A stretch of DNA of 64,000 bases from Puniceicoccaceae bacterium (GTDB lineage: Bacteria; Verrucomicrobiota; Verrucomicrobiia; Opitutales; Coraliomargaritaceae): positions 92,224 to 156,223 of the forward strand of contig JAGYJE010000008.1 in the NCBI GenBank assembly GCA_018402305.1, in the 5' to 3' direction. The translations under genes and the position numbers were made by a program. This document shows, piece by piece, positions 27,580-37,675 of this stretch (its first letter is position 1; the number at the start of each line of letters is the position of its first letter). The notes beneath the pieces were generated by a model. That model saw only the letters and a list, made by a program, of their open reading frames with translations, had not been told where the DNA came from and searched no databases.

Positions 27580-28005
27580 ATGGGAAGACGGATACGCAGA
27601 TTGGTGTCGAAGAAATCTACAGTTATCCACCATGCGATGAGCCGTATTGTGGGTGGTCAGATGCTTTTGGGTGACCGGGAAAAGGAGGTGCTGCGGCGTC
27701 TGCTCTGGCGTGTGGCGGATTTTTCGGGGGTGGAGGTGCTGACGTATTCGATTATGAGCAACCACTTCCATGTGCTGGTACGGGTCCCGGAGAAGGATCG
27801 GGCAGTCTCGGATGCGGAGCTTTTACGTCGCTTTAAGGTGCTCTACCCGAAGCCGACGCGGTATCAGACGGCGTCCTTTGTCCGTTTGGAGAGCGCTCTG
27901 CGGGAGGGGACGGAGGAAGCGGTGGCGGTGCGGGCACAACTACTTGCGCTGAGGCGAACTCTGGGTCCGTCGACACGCACCATGATCGGCGACGCTGAAG
28001 ATTAA
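27580..28005 (+). pseudogene. RAYT (Y1_Tnp, REP-associated) transposase, copy 1, truncated
   Basis: The start ATG opens MGRRIRRLVSKKSTVIHHAM, with the Y1 single-strand transposase fold and the metal-binding motif SNHFHVLV. The sequence matches copy 2 nearly base for base until 27948 and then switches to an IS630 fragment. It therefore lacks the catalytic Tyr region and the C-terminus and ends in 19 unrelated codons. RAYTs act on REP hairpins. This copy cannot be functional. Confidence 0.88.
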
Positions 28006-28440
28006 TCCCGAGCGTGCGCAACTCTTTCCAGATTTTGTCCGCCTTTACGTGCAGGGCTTCGGCAAGCAAACGCCCATTCCACTGAGCATAGCCTTCAGGC
28101 GGCTTTTCGTCGAGTTGCGTTAATAAGCGAGCGCGGAAAGATAGCGCATCGCCGCCTTCAGGGGGACGGCCAGGGCGAAAGTCGTCGCGCAAGCCTTCGA
28201 TGCCCTCACGCTCGAAACGCACTCTCCACTTCGAAACCGTTGCCGGGCGGGTCTCGATCACTTCGGCAATCTGAAGATTACTCGTGACCATCTGCCGCTT
28301 TCAAGATGATACGTGCACGATCTGAGTGTCGGCGCTGGTTTTGGAAGGCGCACCAGGCGTTCAAGCTCGGCGCGTTCGTTTGTAGTCAGGTTGATCGGAG
28401 TAGCAGGTTTGCCGCGAAGTAACTTGAGTTCCGCTATCAA
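27949..28440 (-). pseudogene. N-terminal fragment of an IS630-type transposase with frameshifts
   Basis: On the minus strand the reading begins MIAELKLLRGKPATPINLTT, passes through RHSDRARIILKAADGH in a second frame, and continues as NLQIAEVIETRPATVSKWRV in a third. These are the helix-turn-helix domains of IS630-family transposases. Frameshifts lie near 28340 and 28285. The sequence ends at WCVSTDPEFAS, where it abuts RAYT copy 1, so the DDE catalytic domain is missing. No terminal inverted repeats were identified. Confidence 0.75.
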
Positions 28441-28648
28441 CTAATACTAGCGGCGTACGCACCATCTCGGAACACGCAGGCACACGCCACCCGAGAGAAA
28501 CTCGAGCGCATGGGTCTTAAAAAGATAATTTACAGCCTAACTAATGGCCCCAGGTATAGGCATTATGCTGAGCAACAAACGATCAAAACAACAAAGTGCC
28601 TCCTATTTTTTAGCCGGGTTATAAGTTTTGGTTTTAAGCATTTGTGTT
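28441..28648 (+). repeat. Spacer repeat, copy 2 (degenerate)
   Basis: This matches 27348-27545 closely (GCGTACGCACC, then ATGGGTCTTAAAA, GGCATTATGCTGAGCAAC and TAGCCGGG), with small deletions and a few substitutions. It lacks the left arm of the inverted repeat and is not followed by RAYT but by a copy of the cyclase 3' region. Confidence 0.85.
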
Positions 28649-28650
28649 AT

Positions 28651-29348
28651 TGCCCACGGCACTTCGGAGGCCGCGACAGACCGGGAGGAAATTGATGCGG
28701 TGATTCCTATTCGATCTTATAGCAATCATCGATTTTCACAGTGCGCAGTGCGGTGTTGATCGGGCTAACGCGGGCATTTTCTAGTCAGACGCCTTGTGCG
28801 TGGGTGGGTGCCGCAGAGTATCAATTTGACAGCATCACCGTGGTCGATGTGGAGCGGGAGTTGATACCATGCTGGCGAGTAAGTCCGATATGGGCCAGCG
28901 TGAAGCCGGAGGCCGAACGCGTTCCGCCATAGCCACAGAACTGGTGTCGAGGGGGGGGGCCATCCGGGTGGCTGCCTCTTCGCTTTGGGGAACGCGGACT
29001 GATCTCACAATATACAAAGCCGCTCATTCTAAACCCCTTCTATGGATACAAGGATGAGGATCGCAATATTCTCAATCCCTTTATGGACGAAACCGTTAAG
29101 GAATTGTCCTCGATTGATGGCGCATTTATCATCCGGGCGATGGAGTGCTGGTTTCAGCCGGATCCCTCATTCATGCCCCGATTACACGCATGAGCTTCCC
29201 AGGTTTGGGCAGCCGGCATGCGGCAGCGGCATCCATCACGCAAGCGGTCGACGCCTGTGTATCGTTGTTTCTGGCAGCACCGGGCAGGTCACCCTTTTCG
29301 AAAAGGAGATGCTTCCTCTGATTGAGCGCACTGCTGCGTAATTGGGCG
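28651..29348 (+). pseudogene. Degraded second copy of the cyclase gene 3' half
   Basis: This stretch aligns end to end with 26579-27313 but is about 35-40 bases shorter overall. The losses are many separate 1-5 base deletions, with rather few substitutions, so the frame breaks repeatedly. It starts inside the middle domain (ATTGCCCACGGCACTTCGG) and has no start codon or promoter of its own. Either it is a recent duplicate decaying by small deletions, or it is low-quality sequence placed beside the true copy. Confidence 0.85.
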
Positions 29349-29830
29349 ACCAAAAGTTGGGGACGGCGGATCAGCGTTGGCAGCAGCGTACGCACCGTCC
29401 GAACACAGAAGGAGCGCCATCCGAGAGAAACCCTCGAGCCATGGGTCTTAAAAAATAGATAATTGACAGCCCAACTAATGGCCCAGGTAGGCATTATGCT
29501 GAGCAACAAACGATCAAAACAACCAAGTGCCTCCTATTTTATAGCCGGGTAATAATTTTTGTCGAAAAGGAAAGATGCTTCCTCTGATTGAAAAGCACTG
29601 TTGCGAATTCATGACCAAATAGTTGGGGACGGCGGATCAGCTGAGCTAGCAGCGTACGCACGTCCGGAACACGGCGGCACGCGCCATCCGAGAGAAACCT
29701 CGAGCGCATGGGTCTTAAAAATAGATAATTGACAGCCCAACTAACCTAGGTATAGGCATATGGCTGAGCAACAACGATCAAAACAACCAAGTGCCTCCTA
29801 TTTTATAGCCGGGTAATAATTTTTGGTTGA
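29349..29830 (+). repeat. Spacer repeats, copies 3 and 4, with a 50-base cyclase tail between them
   Basis: Copy 3 (about 29349-29560) is followed by a duplicate of the last approximately 50 bases of the cyclase gene (29562-29612, equivalent to 27259-27312). Copy 4 (29613-29830) then runs into RAYT copy 2. Each copy carries its own set of short deletions. No gene is present. Confidence 0.85.
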
Positions 29831-29864
29831 CTCGTTTTGTTTTTGTGGAATAGTGGACGGGATT

Positions 29865-31002
29865 ATGGGAAGACGGATACGCAGATTGGTGTCGAAGAAA
29901 TCTACAGTTATCCACCATGCGATGAGCCGTATCGTGGGTGGTCAGATGCTTTTGGGTGACCGGGAAAAGGATAGAAGTGGTGGCGTCTGCTCTGGCGTGT
30001 GGCGGATTTTTCGGGGGTGGAGGTGCTGACGTATTCGATTATGTCGAACCACTTCCATGTGCTGGTACGGGTCCCGGAGAAGGATCGGGCAGTCTCGGAT
30101 GCGGAGCTTTTACGTCGCTTTAAGGTGCTCTACCCGAAGCCGACGCGGTATCAGACGGCGTCCTTTGTCCGTTTGGAGAGCGCTCTGCGGGAGGGGACGG
30201 AGGAAGCGGTGGCGGTGCGGGCACAACTACTTGCGCGGATGCACGATCTTTCTGAGTTCATGAAGACGCTGAAGCAGCGCTTTTCGATCTGGTATAACCG
30301 GAACCATGACAATCGACTGGGCACCTTGTGGATGGACCGTTTTAAGAGTGTGCTGGTGGAGGGGAAGGGCAATCCGCTACAGACGATGGCGGCTTATATC
30401 GACCTGAACCCGGTTCGGGCGGGGCTGGTGGAGGATCCGAAGGATTACCGCTGGTGCGGCTATGCCGAGGCGGTGGCGGGGAACCTGAAGGCGCAGCGTG
30501 GGCTGGGGGTGGTTTGGGCGAGGTATGCGAGTGGCGAGCCGCGATACGTGCGAGCGGATACGGGTGGCGAGATACGGATACGGGTGGCGGGATACGGGAT
30601 GGGATCCGGTGGATAAGGAGTGGATACGGGATCCGGGATCCGGGTGGGATACGGTGGGCGGGGCCCGTTTGAAGTCTGGCTCTGGCGGCGCACCGGAGTT
30701 TGATCTTTGGGAAGGGAGCTTCGCCATGGGATTGCCGGGGGAAGCGGATTGACCGGGCGACGGCGGAGCGGGTTTTGAATGAGGAAGGGGGCGAGTTGCC
30801 GATGTCGGTGGTCTTGCGCTGCCGGGTGCGTTATTTCACGGACGGTGCGGTGCTGGGCACTTCGGAGTTTGTGCGGGGCTATGCGGTGGCGTGGCAGACG
30901 GGGCGGAAGCGCAAGCATGCGGTGGCGGTGCGATCGGCGCGGGGTGCATCATGGGGTGACCTAGCGGTGGTTAATGCGATTCGGCGATCCGTGTTCGGTT
31001 GA
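29865..31002 (+). pseudogene. RAYT transposase, copy 2, frame broken twice
   Basis: The start at 29865 is the same as in copy 1. A small insertion/deletion near 29970-29985 shifts the frame. From 29999 the protein continues through SNHFHVLVRVPEKDRAV, FMKTLKQRFSIWYNRNH and YIDLNPVRAGLVEDPKDYRW, the helix carrying typical RAYT residues, up to 30616. There the coding sequence runs into a GGGATAC-type array and stops. The family C-terminus (RCRVRYFTDGAVLG to LAVVNAIRRSVFG) resumes in another frame at about 30760-31002. The gene was once full length and is now inactive unless the breaks are sequencing errors. Confidence 0.85.
30556..30660 (+). repeat. Degenerate GGGATAC/GGATCC-type array inside RAYT copy 2
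   Basis: Short GGATACGGG, GGGATCC and GGGTGG words repeat irregularly over about 100 bases. The core heptamer GGGATAC is the same as in the regular array at 36581-36664. Confidence 0.7.
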
Positions 31003-31140
31003 TTGAATTGGTTTGATGGGCTTCGTGCCTTTGCTGGCGACTTTTCAAGTCTTTGATGAACTGAGTTTGAGTGAATTCTTCCCCTAGGATTGAAAGGGTA
31101 TTGCGCTTGCTGGGTAGAGCGGCAGGAATGAGGAGCAGCT
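31003..31140 (+). other. Gap between RAYT copy 2 and the pullulanase gene
   Basis: No gene is supported. The sequence is ordinary AT-rich leader with ATTGAAAGG and GAGGAGC words just before the ATG at 31141; GAGGAGC could serve as the ribosome-binding site. Confidence 0.4.
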
Positions 31141-33588
31141 ATGGGGGAAAGAACACCAAACATTGTGCATGCCTTTTGGGAGAGCGGGGATACGGGCCTG
31201 GTCCTGCTCTCGACGAATTGGTTATCGACAACCATGCGTCCGCCGCTCTTGCTTGGTCCGCTCAACCAACCGTTCGCCAAATTGGATCGGTTATCGCCTG
31301 CTGAATGTGGGCGTTATTGCCGCTATTATAGGCACAAGAACAGCTGGATTTTTACGATTCATTCTGGGCGTCACCCAGAATTACTTGATCGTCAGAGGCG
31401 TGTTTTTTTGGCAGGCGCGTTCAATCAATGGGGCGATGCCGCCGGTCAGAGTGATTGGGAGCTCAAACCCGCCAGTGAAGCGGCTGAAACGCGCTACGAA
31501 CTAAAAGTGCCGCTGAATCGGCTTCCATGCGATAAGAAGTTCGCCTTCAAGTTTATCACGGGCTCTGGGGATTGGCTGGACGTTCCGGACAGTGCGCCAA
31601 ATCGAGTCTCTGAGGGGGGTGTTGCGAACTTTTTGTTCAACCCTGAGCAATCAGGACAACACATTTTTCGCTTCAAGACCCCGGATGGCTACGAACCGGT
31701 TGGCAATGAAAAAATCGTCTGGCGGGATGATGTTGCGGAAGAGGTCCACGAGTTGCCGCACACACAGTTTTTAACAGCTGCAAAAACCGATTTGGAGCTC
31801 GGTGCGATTGTGCGTGGCTCGGAGACAACTTTTCGCTTGTTTGCCCCCAGGGCGAGCGGCGTGAAGGTTTTTTTTGGGCAAAAAGCAGACCAATCCGACG
31901 CGTTGACGGAGTCGCTTTCGGTGCGGGACGGCGTGGTTTGGGAGCTGAGTGTGCCCAAAAATCTCGACGGTTATTTCTACAGCTTTCGGGTCGAAGGAAA
32001 AAGTATTGAAGGTACTTCGCACTTCGATCCCTCGTTTACCGTGCTGGACCCCTATGCAAAGGCCTGTGTAGGGCGTTGGGGCCCGGGGATCGTCGTGGGC
32101 CCGGAGCGACTACGTGTAATTAAAAAGCCCTTCAATCCACCGCCGTGGCATGATTTGGTCATTTTGGAGGGACACCTGAGAGATTTAGCTGCGCATGCAC
32201 CGGTCGAAATGAGCGCAGATGAGCGTTTGGGCTACACCGGGCTGCGCAAGTGGTTACGGGCGGAAGGCTCTTATTTAAAAGAGATTGGAGTGAATGCAAT
32301 TGAACTGCAACCGATTCAGGAATTCGATAATCCAAGCAGGGAAGACTACCACTGGGGCTACATGACGGTTAATTACTTTTCGCCGGAGAGCAGCTACGCC
32401 CTGGAACCGGAGCGTGCTTCGCAAATCGAGGAATTCCGTGGCCTTGTGGAAGATTTCCATGAAGAGGGCATCGCGGTCATTTTGGATGTGGTATATAACC
32501 ACGTGGGCGAGCCAAACCACCTTCTATTCATCGATAAATTTTATTACTTTCATCTCGACGAAGCAAATGACCTGGTCAACTGGAGTGGCTGTGGGAACGA
32601 CTTGCGCTGTGATACACCGATGGGGCGACGTTTGATCCTCGATAGTTTAAGGCACCTCGTCGAGACCTACGACGTCGACGGTTTTCGCTTTGATTTGGCG
32701 GAGCTGATTGGAATTGAGGTGCTTCGTGAAATCGAGATCGAGCTGAAGAAGATAAAGCCCTCGCTCATACTGATTGCGGAGCCCTGGAGTTTTCGCGGGC
32801 ACATTCAGAAGGAGCTCCGGGAGACCGGCTTCGCTTCCTGGAACGACGGCTATCGCGATGGCATCGCGGACTACGTTTGTGGGCGGGGGAGCCAGGATAC
32901 GGTGCGCCACTTTATGGCGGCTTCTCCCGGGACAACGCGCTTCGCGGCGCAGACGATTAATTACACCGAGTCGCATGACGACCATTGCTGGCTGGACCGA
33001 ATCACGGAGCGCCCGAAGCGCGACGGGGATGACCCGACGCTACTTGACCGCCGCCGGACACACCTCATGGCCTCGATGTTACTGGCTTCGCTTGGTGTCC
33101 CAATGCTTTCTGCGGGTCAGGACTTCCTTCGTTCCAAGCGGGGTCTGTCAAACACCTATCAGCGGGGGGACATCAACGCGCTGGATTACAATCGGCGCTT
33201 TGTTTACTCGGGGACGCATGGCTACTTTCGGGACTGGATTCGCTTTCGGCGCTCGCCGGAAGGGAAAGCGCTTCGACTCGACGGCGGGTTGAGCGAGAGT
33301 TATCTAAAATTCTTTTTCGCGGAGGGTTCGAGTGCGGCGGTTGTTGTATTCAACGCCGACCGCTCGATCGATGCCCCGAAACTGGTCTACGCAATCAATC
33401 CGCATCTGGAGTATGCGGCCATTGAATGCGCGGAGGTGCAGCCGAAGAGTCTTTTGCAGATCGCCGACCAGGAGCGGTTTCGGCCGGAGGGGCTGGGCGC
33501 GGCGCAGATCCCGCTCGACGCGACCCGTATTTATCTGCCGCCGTTGTCCTGCGGGCTTTGGTTGGCGGGTGGGCCGGCCGATACTTGA
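31141..33588 (+). CDS. GH13 pullulanase/debranching-type alpha-glucanase
   Basis: An 815-residue enzyme acting on alpha-1,6 branches of glycogen or pullulan-like glucans. Two N-terminal beta-sandwich modules are visible: [12 protein letters not shown] at about residue 90, like glycogen-binding CBM48, and [17 protein letters not shown] at about 225. The GH13 barrel has region I DVVYNH, region [11 protein letters not shown] with nucleophile Asp518, region III IAEPW with acid/base Glu547, and region [10 protein letters not shown] with Asp613. The motif [17 protein letters not shown] replaces the YNWGY of classical pullulanases. No signal peptide is present, so it is probably cytoplasmic glycogen metabolism. 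The N-terminal 40 residues are unusual and the true start could be internal. Confidence 0.88.
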   Translation: MGERTPNIVHAFWESGDTGLVLLSTNWLSTTMRPPLLLGPLNQPFAKLDRLSPAECGRYCRYYRHKNSWIFTIHSGRHPELLDRQRRVFLAGAFNQWGDAAGQSDWELKPASEAAETRYELKVPLNRLPCDKKFAFKFITGSGDWLDVPDSAPNRVSEGGVANFLFNPEQSGQHIFRFKTPDGYEPVGNEKIVWRDDVAEEVHELPHTQFLTAAKTDLELGAIVRGSETTFRLFAPRASGVKVFFGQKADQSDALTESLSVRDGVVWELSVPKNLDGYFYSFRVEGKSIEGTSHFDPSFTVLDPYAKACVGRWGPGIVVGPERLRVIKKPFNPPPWHDLVILEGHLRDLAAHAPVEMSADERLGYTGLRKWLRAEGSYLKEIGVNAIELQPIQEFDNPSREDYHWGYMTVNYFSPESSYALEPERASQIEEFRGLVEDFHEEGIAVILDVVYNHVGEPNHLLFIDKFYYFHLDEANDLVNWSGCGNDLRCDTPMGRRLILDSLRHLVETYDVDGFRFDLAELIGIEVLREIEIELKKIKPSLILIAEPWSFRGHIQKELRETGFASWNDGYRDGIADYVCGRGSQDTVRHFMAASPGTTRFAAQTINYTESHDDHCWLDRITERPKRDGDDPTLLDRRRTHLMASMLLASLGVPMLSAGQDFLRSKRGLSNTYQRGDINALDYNRRFVYSGTHGYFRDWIRFRRSPEGKALRLDGGLSESYLKFFFAEGSSAAVVVFNADRSIDAPKLVYAINPHLEYAAIECAEVQPKSLLQIADQERFRPEGLGAAQIPLDATRIYLPPLSCGLWLAGGPADT

Positions 33589-33639
33589 AGGGGGATCGTT
33601 TCATCAAGGTGACTGATCAGTTAGCTATAGAACTCTTCC

Positions 33640-33656
33640 GGTCGGGCGAGCCGACC
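33640..33656 (+). other. Small stem-loop between convergent genes
   Basis: GGTCGG-GCGAG-CCGACC forms a perfect 6-bp stem between the pullulanase stop and the menH stop. There is no T-run on either side, so it is at best a weak transcription barrier. Confidence 0.35.
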
Positions 33657-33703
33657 ACCTTCCCTGAGAGGTAAGGAGCTGAGTCCGGTGATGGCAGAAC
33701 CCT

Positions 33704-34504
33704 TCATTCATCTTTATGCCAAAGGCTTCGGAAAAAATCTTTGACGATTTCCGATGTCGCTCCAGCCTGCTCCAAATGGGGCATGTGGGAGGCGGCTTCG
33801 ATTATGGCGTGGTGGCTCTTGGGATGGGGCAGCAGCGTGGACATGCGTACGGCGATAGCGGTGTATTTTGTATCCTTTGCCCCGGTTATCAAGCAGACGG
33901 GCATGGAGAGCTCTTCGATCCTTGGCCAAAGATTCGGGCAGCTCCCCTGGCCGAATTGACGCAGGCTCTTTGCGAGGCCCTCGACCGTGTGACGCTGCCG
34001 GTATTGTAGCATGGTCTCGCGCCAAGCCGTTGGGATTTCTTTTTGACTGCAGATGAGGGGGGTCTCCTGCCAAAAATCGAGGAAGCTTTTGACGCCCATC
34101 CGCTCCAGAGACTGTGCGAGCGATTCGTCGGCCTTCACCCGCTCGGCGCGTACGCCTGAATCTTCGATTCCCGGGTTGCCGCTTATAAGGACGAGTGCGT
34201 CCCAGCAGTCTGTAAAATTGACCGCATGCAGCAAAGCCGCCCTTGCGCCCATGGAGTAGCCGAGAAGGATCCGCGGTGTCGCGGTTTGCCCAGTGTCCAT
34301 GGCTTGAAGTGCTTCATCGACGAAACGGGTCGTCGCGTTGGGGGAGCAGTCAAGCTGTGGATTTGGGCCATGGCCGGGTAGGTCGGGGCAAAGCCAGTCA
34401 GGCCGCCAGTCGCTTTCGGCTTGATTTAGTTCAGCGGTTTTTTTCGCGAAGGGCGCAAAGTCGCTCCCGCATCCTGTGAAACCGTGTAGCGCGAGGATTG
34501 GCAT
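33704..34504 (-). CDS. Alpha/beta hydrolase, MenH-like
   Basis: A 266-residue alpha/beta-hydrolase with LALHGFTGCGSDF (oxyanion loop), the nucleophile elbow GYSMGAR (Ser84), GAKDTKY (Asp) and ASHMPHLE (His). The GYSMGAR elbow, small size and PDLPGHG motif match 2-succinyl-6-hydroxy-2,4-cyclohexadiene-carboxylate synthase (MenH) of menaquinone synthesis. No other men gene is nearby, so this is a family-level call. It is the last gene of a leftward run, 29 bases after ppiB. Confidence 0.75.
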   Translation of the reverse strand: MPILALHGFTGCGSDFAPFAKKTAELNQAESDWRPDWLCPDLPGHGPNPQLDCSPNATTRFVDEALQAMDTGQTATPRILLGYSMGARAALLHAVNFTDCWDALVLISGNPGIEDSGVRAERVKADESLAQSLERMGVKSFLDFWQETPLICSQKEIPTAWRETMLQYRQRHTVEGLAKSLRQFGQGSCPNLWPRIEELSMPVCLITGAKDTKYTAIAVRMSTLLPHPKSHHAIIEAASHMPHLEQAGATSEIVKDFFRSLWHKDE

Positions 34505-34533
34505 TGCTAACTGCTCCCCAGTCCAAGCCGGCG

Positions 34534-35001
34534 CTATTCGCCGACCGAAGCGCTGATGATCTTTTGCTCGTTAATGGGGCGGTCGCCGGGGCCTTTTTCG
34601 ACCTTTTCCAGCTTTTCGACAACATCCATACCTTCGACGACTTCACCAAAAATGGTGTGTTTCATATGAAGCCAGGGAGTGGGTACTGTTGTGATAAAGA
34701 ACTGGCTGCCATTTGTGCCGGGGCCAGCGTTGGCCATGGCGAGCAGACCCGGCTTATCGAACTTGAGGTCGCGCGCGCACTCGTCGCCAAAGGTCTTACC
34801 CCAGATAGATTCACCGCCGCGGCCTGTACCGGTCGGATCGCCACCCTGGATCATGAACTCTTCAATGATGCGATGGAAGACGACCCCATTGTAATAACCA
34901 TTTTTACAATGGGTCGTGAAGTTTTCGCAGGTCTTCGGTGCGATGTCTTCGAACAGGTCGAAGGTGATGGATCCCTGGGTGGTTTCGAATGTTACTTTCA
35001 T
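34534..35001 (-). CDS. ppiB: Cyclophilin-type peptidyl-prolyl isomerase
   Basis: A 155-residue cytoplasmic cyclophilin starting MKVTFETTQGSITFDLFED. It contains the active-site segments VVFHRIIEEFMIQGGDPTGT, GPGTNGSQFFITTVPTPWL and HTIFGEVVEGMDVV. The longer frame upstream overlaps cobA/hemD and is not family-like, so I start at 35001. It lies 34 bases after the cobA/hemD stop. Confidence 0.95.
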   Translation of the reverse strand: MKVTFETTQGSITFDLFEDIAPKTCENFTTHCKNGYYNGVVFHRIIEEFMIQGGDPTGTGRGGESIWGKTFGDECARDLKFDKPGLLAMANAGPGTNGSQFFITTVPTPWLHMKHTIFGEVVEGMDVVEKLEKVEKGPGDRPINEQKIISASVGE

Positions 35002-35035
35002 AATAGTGGCGGTTGATTGAGTTAAAATGTTTCGG

Positions 35036-36574
35036 TTATTTTGATGGGTTGGACAGATACGAGATCGTCTCGACAACAAAGTGGTGTAGGCTGGCTTCCG
35101 GGGACTCGAAGGCAACCGGAAGTTTCAAATCTTTTAATGTTTTTGAGGTGAGTGGTCCGATACTGCCGAAGACAGGGTGGCGCGCATCGGGCGCGAGCTT
35201 GAGTGCGGCGTGCTGGTCGACAAAGGACTTGACCGTAGAGGCACTGGTAAAGAGCACCGCATCGGCACCCTCGATTCGGAAGCGCTCGGCTGAGGGATCC
35301 TTCGTTAGGTCGGTCTTGGCGGTTTTGTAGAGTGGTAGGGTGTCGACAATGGCCCGGCCTTCGTCGGATTCGAGGCGCTGCACCAGACTCTGGCGGTTTT
35401 GATTGCCTGTTACCACGAGGATTTGCACACTCTCAACGCCCTCATTCTCGATCAGCTCTTCGGCCAGGGCGTCCGCATTTGCCTGCTTTGGGATGAGGTC
35501 CACCTTGAGTTTGTGCTTTTCAATTTCGCGCGCGGTGGCCGCACCGACCGCTGCAATACGCATGGGGCCGAGGCAGCGGATGTCATCGTAGGCGCGATAA
35601 AAGAGGTCGAAAAATTGCTTCACTCCGTTGGTACTGGTAAAAATAATCCATTCGTAAACCGCGATTCCGGCAAAGACTTCCGTGACAAGCTTTTCATCGA
35701 AATGCGCCTGGACTGAAATAAAGGGCAATTCCAGAACTTCGGCGCCCTGATCGGTCAGCAGCTTACTGAGTTGCCCTGCTTGCTCTCGTGCGCGGGTAAC
35801 CACGATGCGTTTACCAAAGAGCGGCCGTCCCTCAAACCACTCGGTTCTCGTGCGATGAGCAACAACCTCCCCTATAATAATCATCGCGGGAGTGCCGATT
35901 CTGGCCGCCTCCATTTCACTGAGAATCGTATCGACCGTCCCATAAACCGATTTCTGCCGGTTCAGCGTGGCCCACTGAATAATCCCGACAGGCCGCCCCC
36001 CGGGCATGCCCCCCTCTTTGAGTTCTTTGAGGATGCGGGGTAATTGGCCGAGCCCCATATAAAGACAAAGGGTGCCTTCGGTCTTTCCATAGCGCGAGAA
36101 GTCGATACTGAGCGTCTGCTTTTCGGGATTTTCATGGCCAGTGAGAAAAGTGATCGAGGAACTGTATTCCCGGTGGGAGAGGGGGATGCCCACGTAGGCA
36201 GCGGCGGCCAGCGCGGCGGTTACGCCCGGAACGATTTCAAAGGGTATCTTGTCGACTTGTAACTCACTAACCTCTTCACCTCCGCGGCCGAAAACGAACG
36301 GGTCGCCACCCTTGAGGCGGACAACGTTCAGTCCCTTTCCGGCCCGGTCAACAAGGAGTTCTTCGATCTCGTCCTGCGGTATTGAATGCATGCCGGAGCG
36401 CTTGCCGACATAGAGTTTTTCGACGCCTTCCCCGGCCCAGTCGAGAAGCTGGGGGTTTGCCAGATAGTCATAAACAATGACGTCCGCCCGTTCGATCAGC
36501 TCGCGGGCCCGGACGGTTATAAGACCGGGATCACCCGGGCCAGCGCCGATGAGAAATACTTTTCCTTGAGACAT
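35036..36574 (-). CDS. cobA-hemD: Fused uroporphyrinogen-III C-methyltransferase / uroporphyrinogen-III synthase
   Basis: A 512-residue bifunctional enzyme. Residues 1 to about 245 are the SAM-dependent methyltransferase ([48 protein letters not shown]) that makes precorrin-2. Residues about 255-512 are HemD-type synthase ([17 protein letters not shown] and later [15 protein letters not shown]). The fusion joins the branch point between haem and sirohaem/corrin synthesis in one chain. It follows hemC on the same strand; the 93-base gap between them is almost entirely a heptamer array ending 6 bases from the start codon. Confidence 0.95.
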   Translation of the reverse strand: MSQGKVFLIGAGPGDPGLITVRARELIERADVIVYDYLANPQLLDWAGEGVEKLYVGKRSGMHSIPQDEIEELLVDRAGKGLNVVRLKGGDPFVFGRGGEEVSELQVDKIPFEIVPGVTAALAAAAYVGIPLSHREYSSSITFLTGHENPEKQTLSIDFSRYGKTEGTLCLYMGLGQLPRILKELKEGGMPGGRPVGIIQWATLNRQKSVYGTVDTILSEMEAARIGTPAMIIIGEVVAHRTRTEWFEGRPLFGKRIVVTRAREQAGQLSKLLTDQGAEVLELPFISVQAHFDEKLVTEVFAGIAVYEWIIFTSTNGVKQFFDLFYRAYDDIRCLGPMRIAAVGAATAREIEKHKLKVDLIPKQANADALAEELIENEGVESVQILVVTGNQNRQSLVQRLESDEGRAIVDTLPLYKTAKTDLTKDPSAERFRIEGADAVLFTSASTVKSFVDQHAALKLAPDARHPVFGSIGPLTSKTLKDLKLPVAFESPEASLHHFVVETISYLSNPSK

Positions 36575-36580
36575 GCTTGT

Positions 36581-36664
<84 letters not shown>

Positions 36665-36667
36665 GAC

Positions 36668-37537
36668 TTAGAAGGATTCCGTTAGGGCTGGGAGTGATTT
36701 TAGGATCGCGTCGAGCTCGGGTTCGATTTGGTCGTTTGATTTGAGGGCGATTTCGAAGCTTCGGTAACCCACGGCTGGATGATAGATGCGGAAGGTGCCT
36801 TTTTCGTAAAGAGCACCAACGGGTATCTGGCAGCCGCTGCCGAGGCGCCGGAGGAAGGCTTTTTCAAGAGAAACAGCGAGAGCGGTATCGGTGCAGAAGC
36901 GGGTTGTATACTTCGGTAAATCCTCGGTCCGGCACTGGATGGCAATGGCGGCCTGTCCGGGGGCTGGGACGACTTGATCGACGGGTAACTCGACAAATTC
37001 GAGGCCATCGTAGGTGTAAATCTCGAGACGGTCGAGTCCGGCGGCGGCCAAGAGGCTGGCGTCGCAGTCGCCCTGTGCAATTTTTTTCAGGCGGGTGCCG
37101 ACATTGCCTCGGATGGTGGTCCAAGCGGCGTTGGGGTAGAGGCTGCCTAATTGAGCGCGGCGGCGTGGGCTGCTGGATGCAATTCTTTTAAAAATGCTTT
37201 CTCCGCTTCGGTGGACCAGAACATCATTGACCCGGGCACGGGGCAGGTATCCGGCGATACTGAGACCGGCGGGCGAGGTGGTGGGGAGATCTTTGGCACT
37301 GTGTATGGCCAGGTCGGCGCGCCCCTCCGTGAGTGCGGCCTCCAGTTCTTTGGTGAACAGGCCGATACCACCGCGTTTTTCCAAAGACCAGTTCAAGCGT
37401 TCATCAACCTTTGTGCTGAGCTTGAGCAGTTCGAAGGATGCATCCGGCAATGCTTCCTGCAAGCAGGCCCGAACGAGCTTAGTTTGCTTTAGGGCAAGCG
37501 GGCTTTTACGGGTGGCTATTTGGATCGTTTCGGACAT
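36668..37537 (-). CDS. hemC: Porphobilinogen deaminase (hydroxymethylbilane synthase)
   Basis: A 289-residue enzyme joining four porphobilinogens. It has [15 protein letters not shown] at the N-terminus, HSAKDLPT with the catalytic Asp83, and [11 protein letters not shown] for substrate binding. [11 protein letters not shown] contains Cys236, which carries the dipyrromethane cofactor. It is the first gene of hemC-cobA/hemD-ppiB-menH. Confidence 0.97.
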   Translation of the reverse strand: MSETIQIATRKSPLALKQTKLVRACLQEALPDASFELLKLSTKVDERLNWSLEKRGGIGLFTKELEAALTEGRADLAIHSAKDLPTTSPAGLSIAGYLPRARVNDVLVHRSGESIFKRIASSSPRRRAQLGSLYPNAAWTTIRGNVGTRLKKIAQGDCDASLLAAAGLDRLEIYTYDGLEFVELPVDQVVPAPGQAAIAIQCRTEDLPKYTTRFCTDTALAVSLEKAFLRRLGSGCQIPVGALYEKGTFRIYHPAVGYRSFEIALKSNDQIEPELDAILKSLPALTESF

Positions 37538-37616
37538 AGGTTAAGGTTTAGTAACAAACTTTCAGCTTGTCGGGCCGGCGCATTGAAAAGCTGGAAGCCT
37601 ATGACTATTTTATTCA

Positions 37617-37654
37617 ATAAAAAAGCGGTCGGTGGAGACAACCACCGACCGCTT
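37617..37654 (-). terminator. Rho-independent terminator of ilvC
   Basis: On the minus strand, 21 bases after the ilvC stop, a perfect 13-bp stem (AAGCGGTCGGTGG pairing with CCACCGACCGCTT, 6-base loop) is followed by TTTTTTATTG. Confidence 0.95.
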
Positions 37655-37675
37655 GAAAATGCAAATGTGAGCCGC

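Noticed and set aside
28510..29509. Several 60-110 codon frames in the duplicated area
   Set aside because: They are fragments of the degraded cyclase copy and spacer; each is broken by small deletions relative to 26579-27545.
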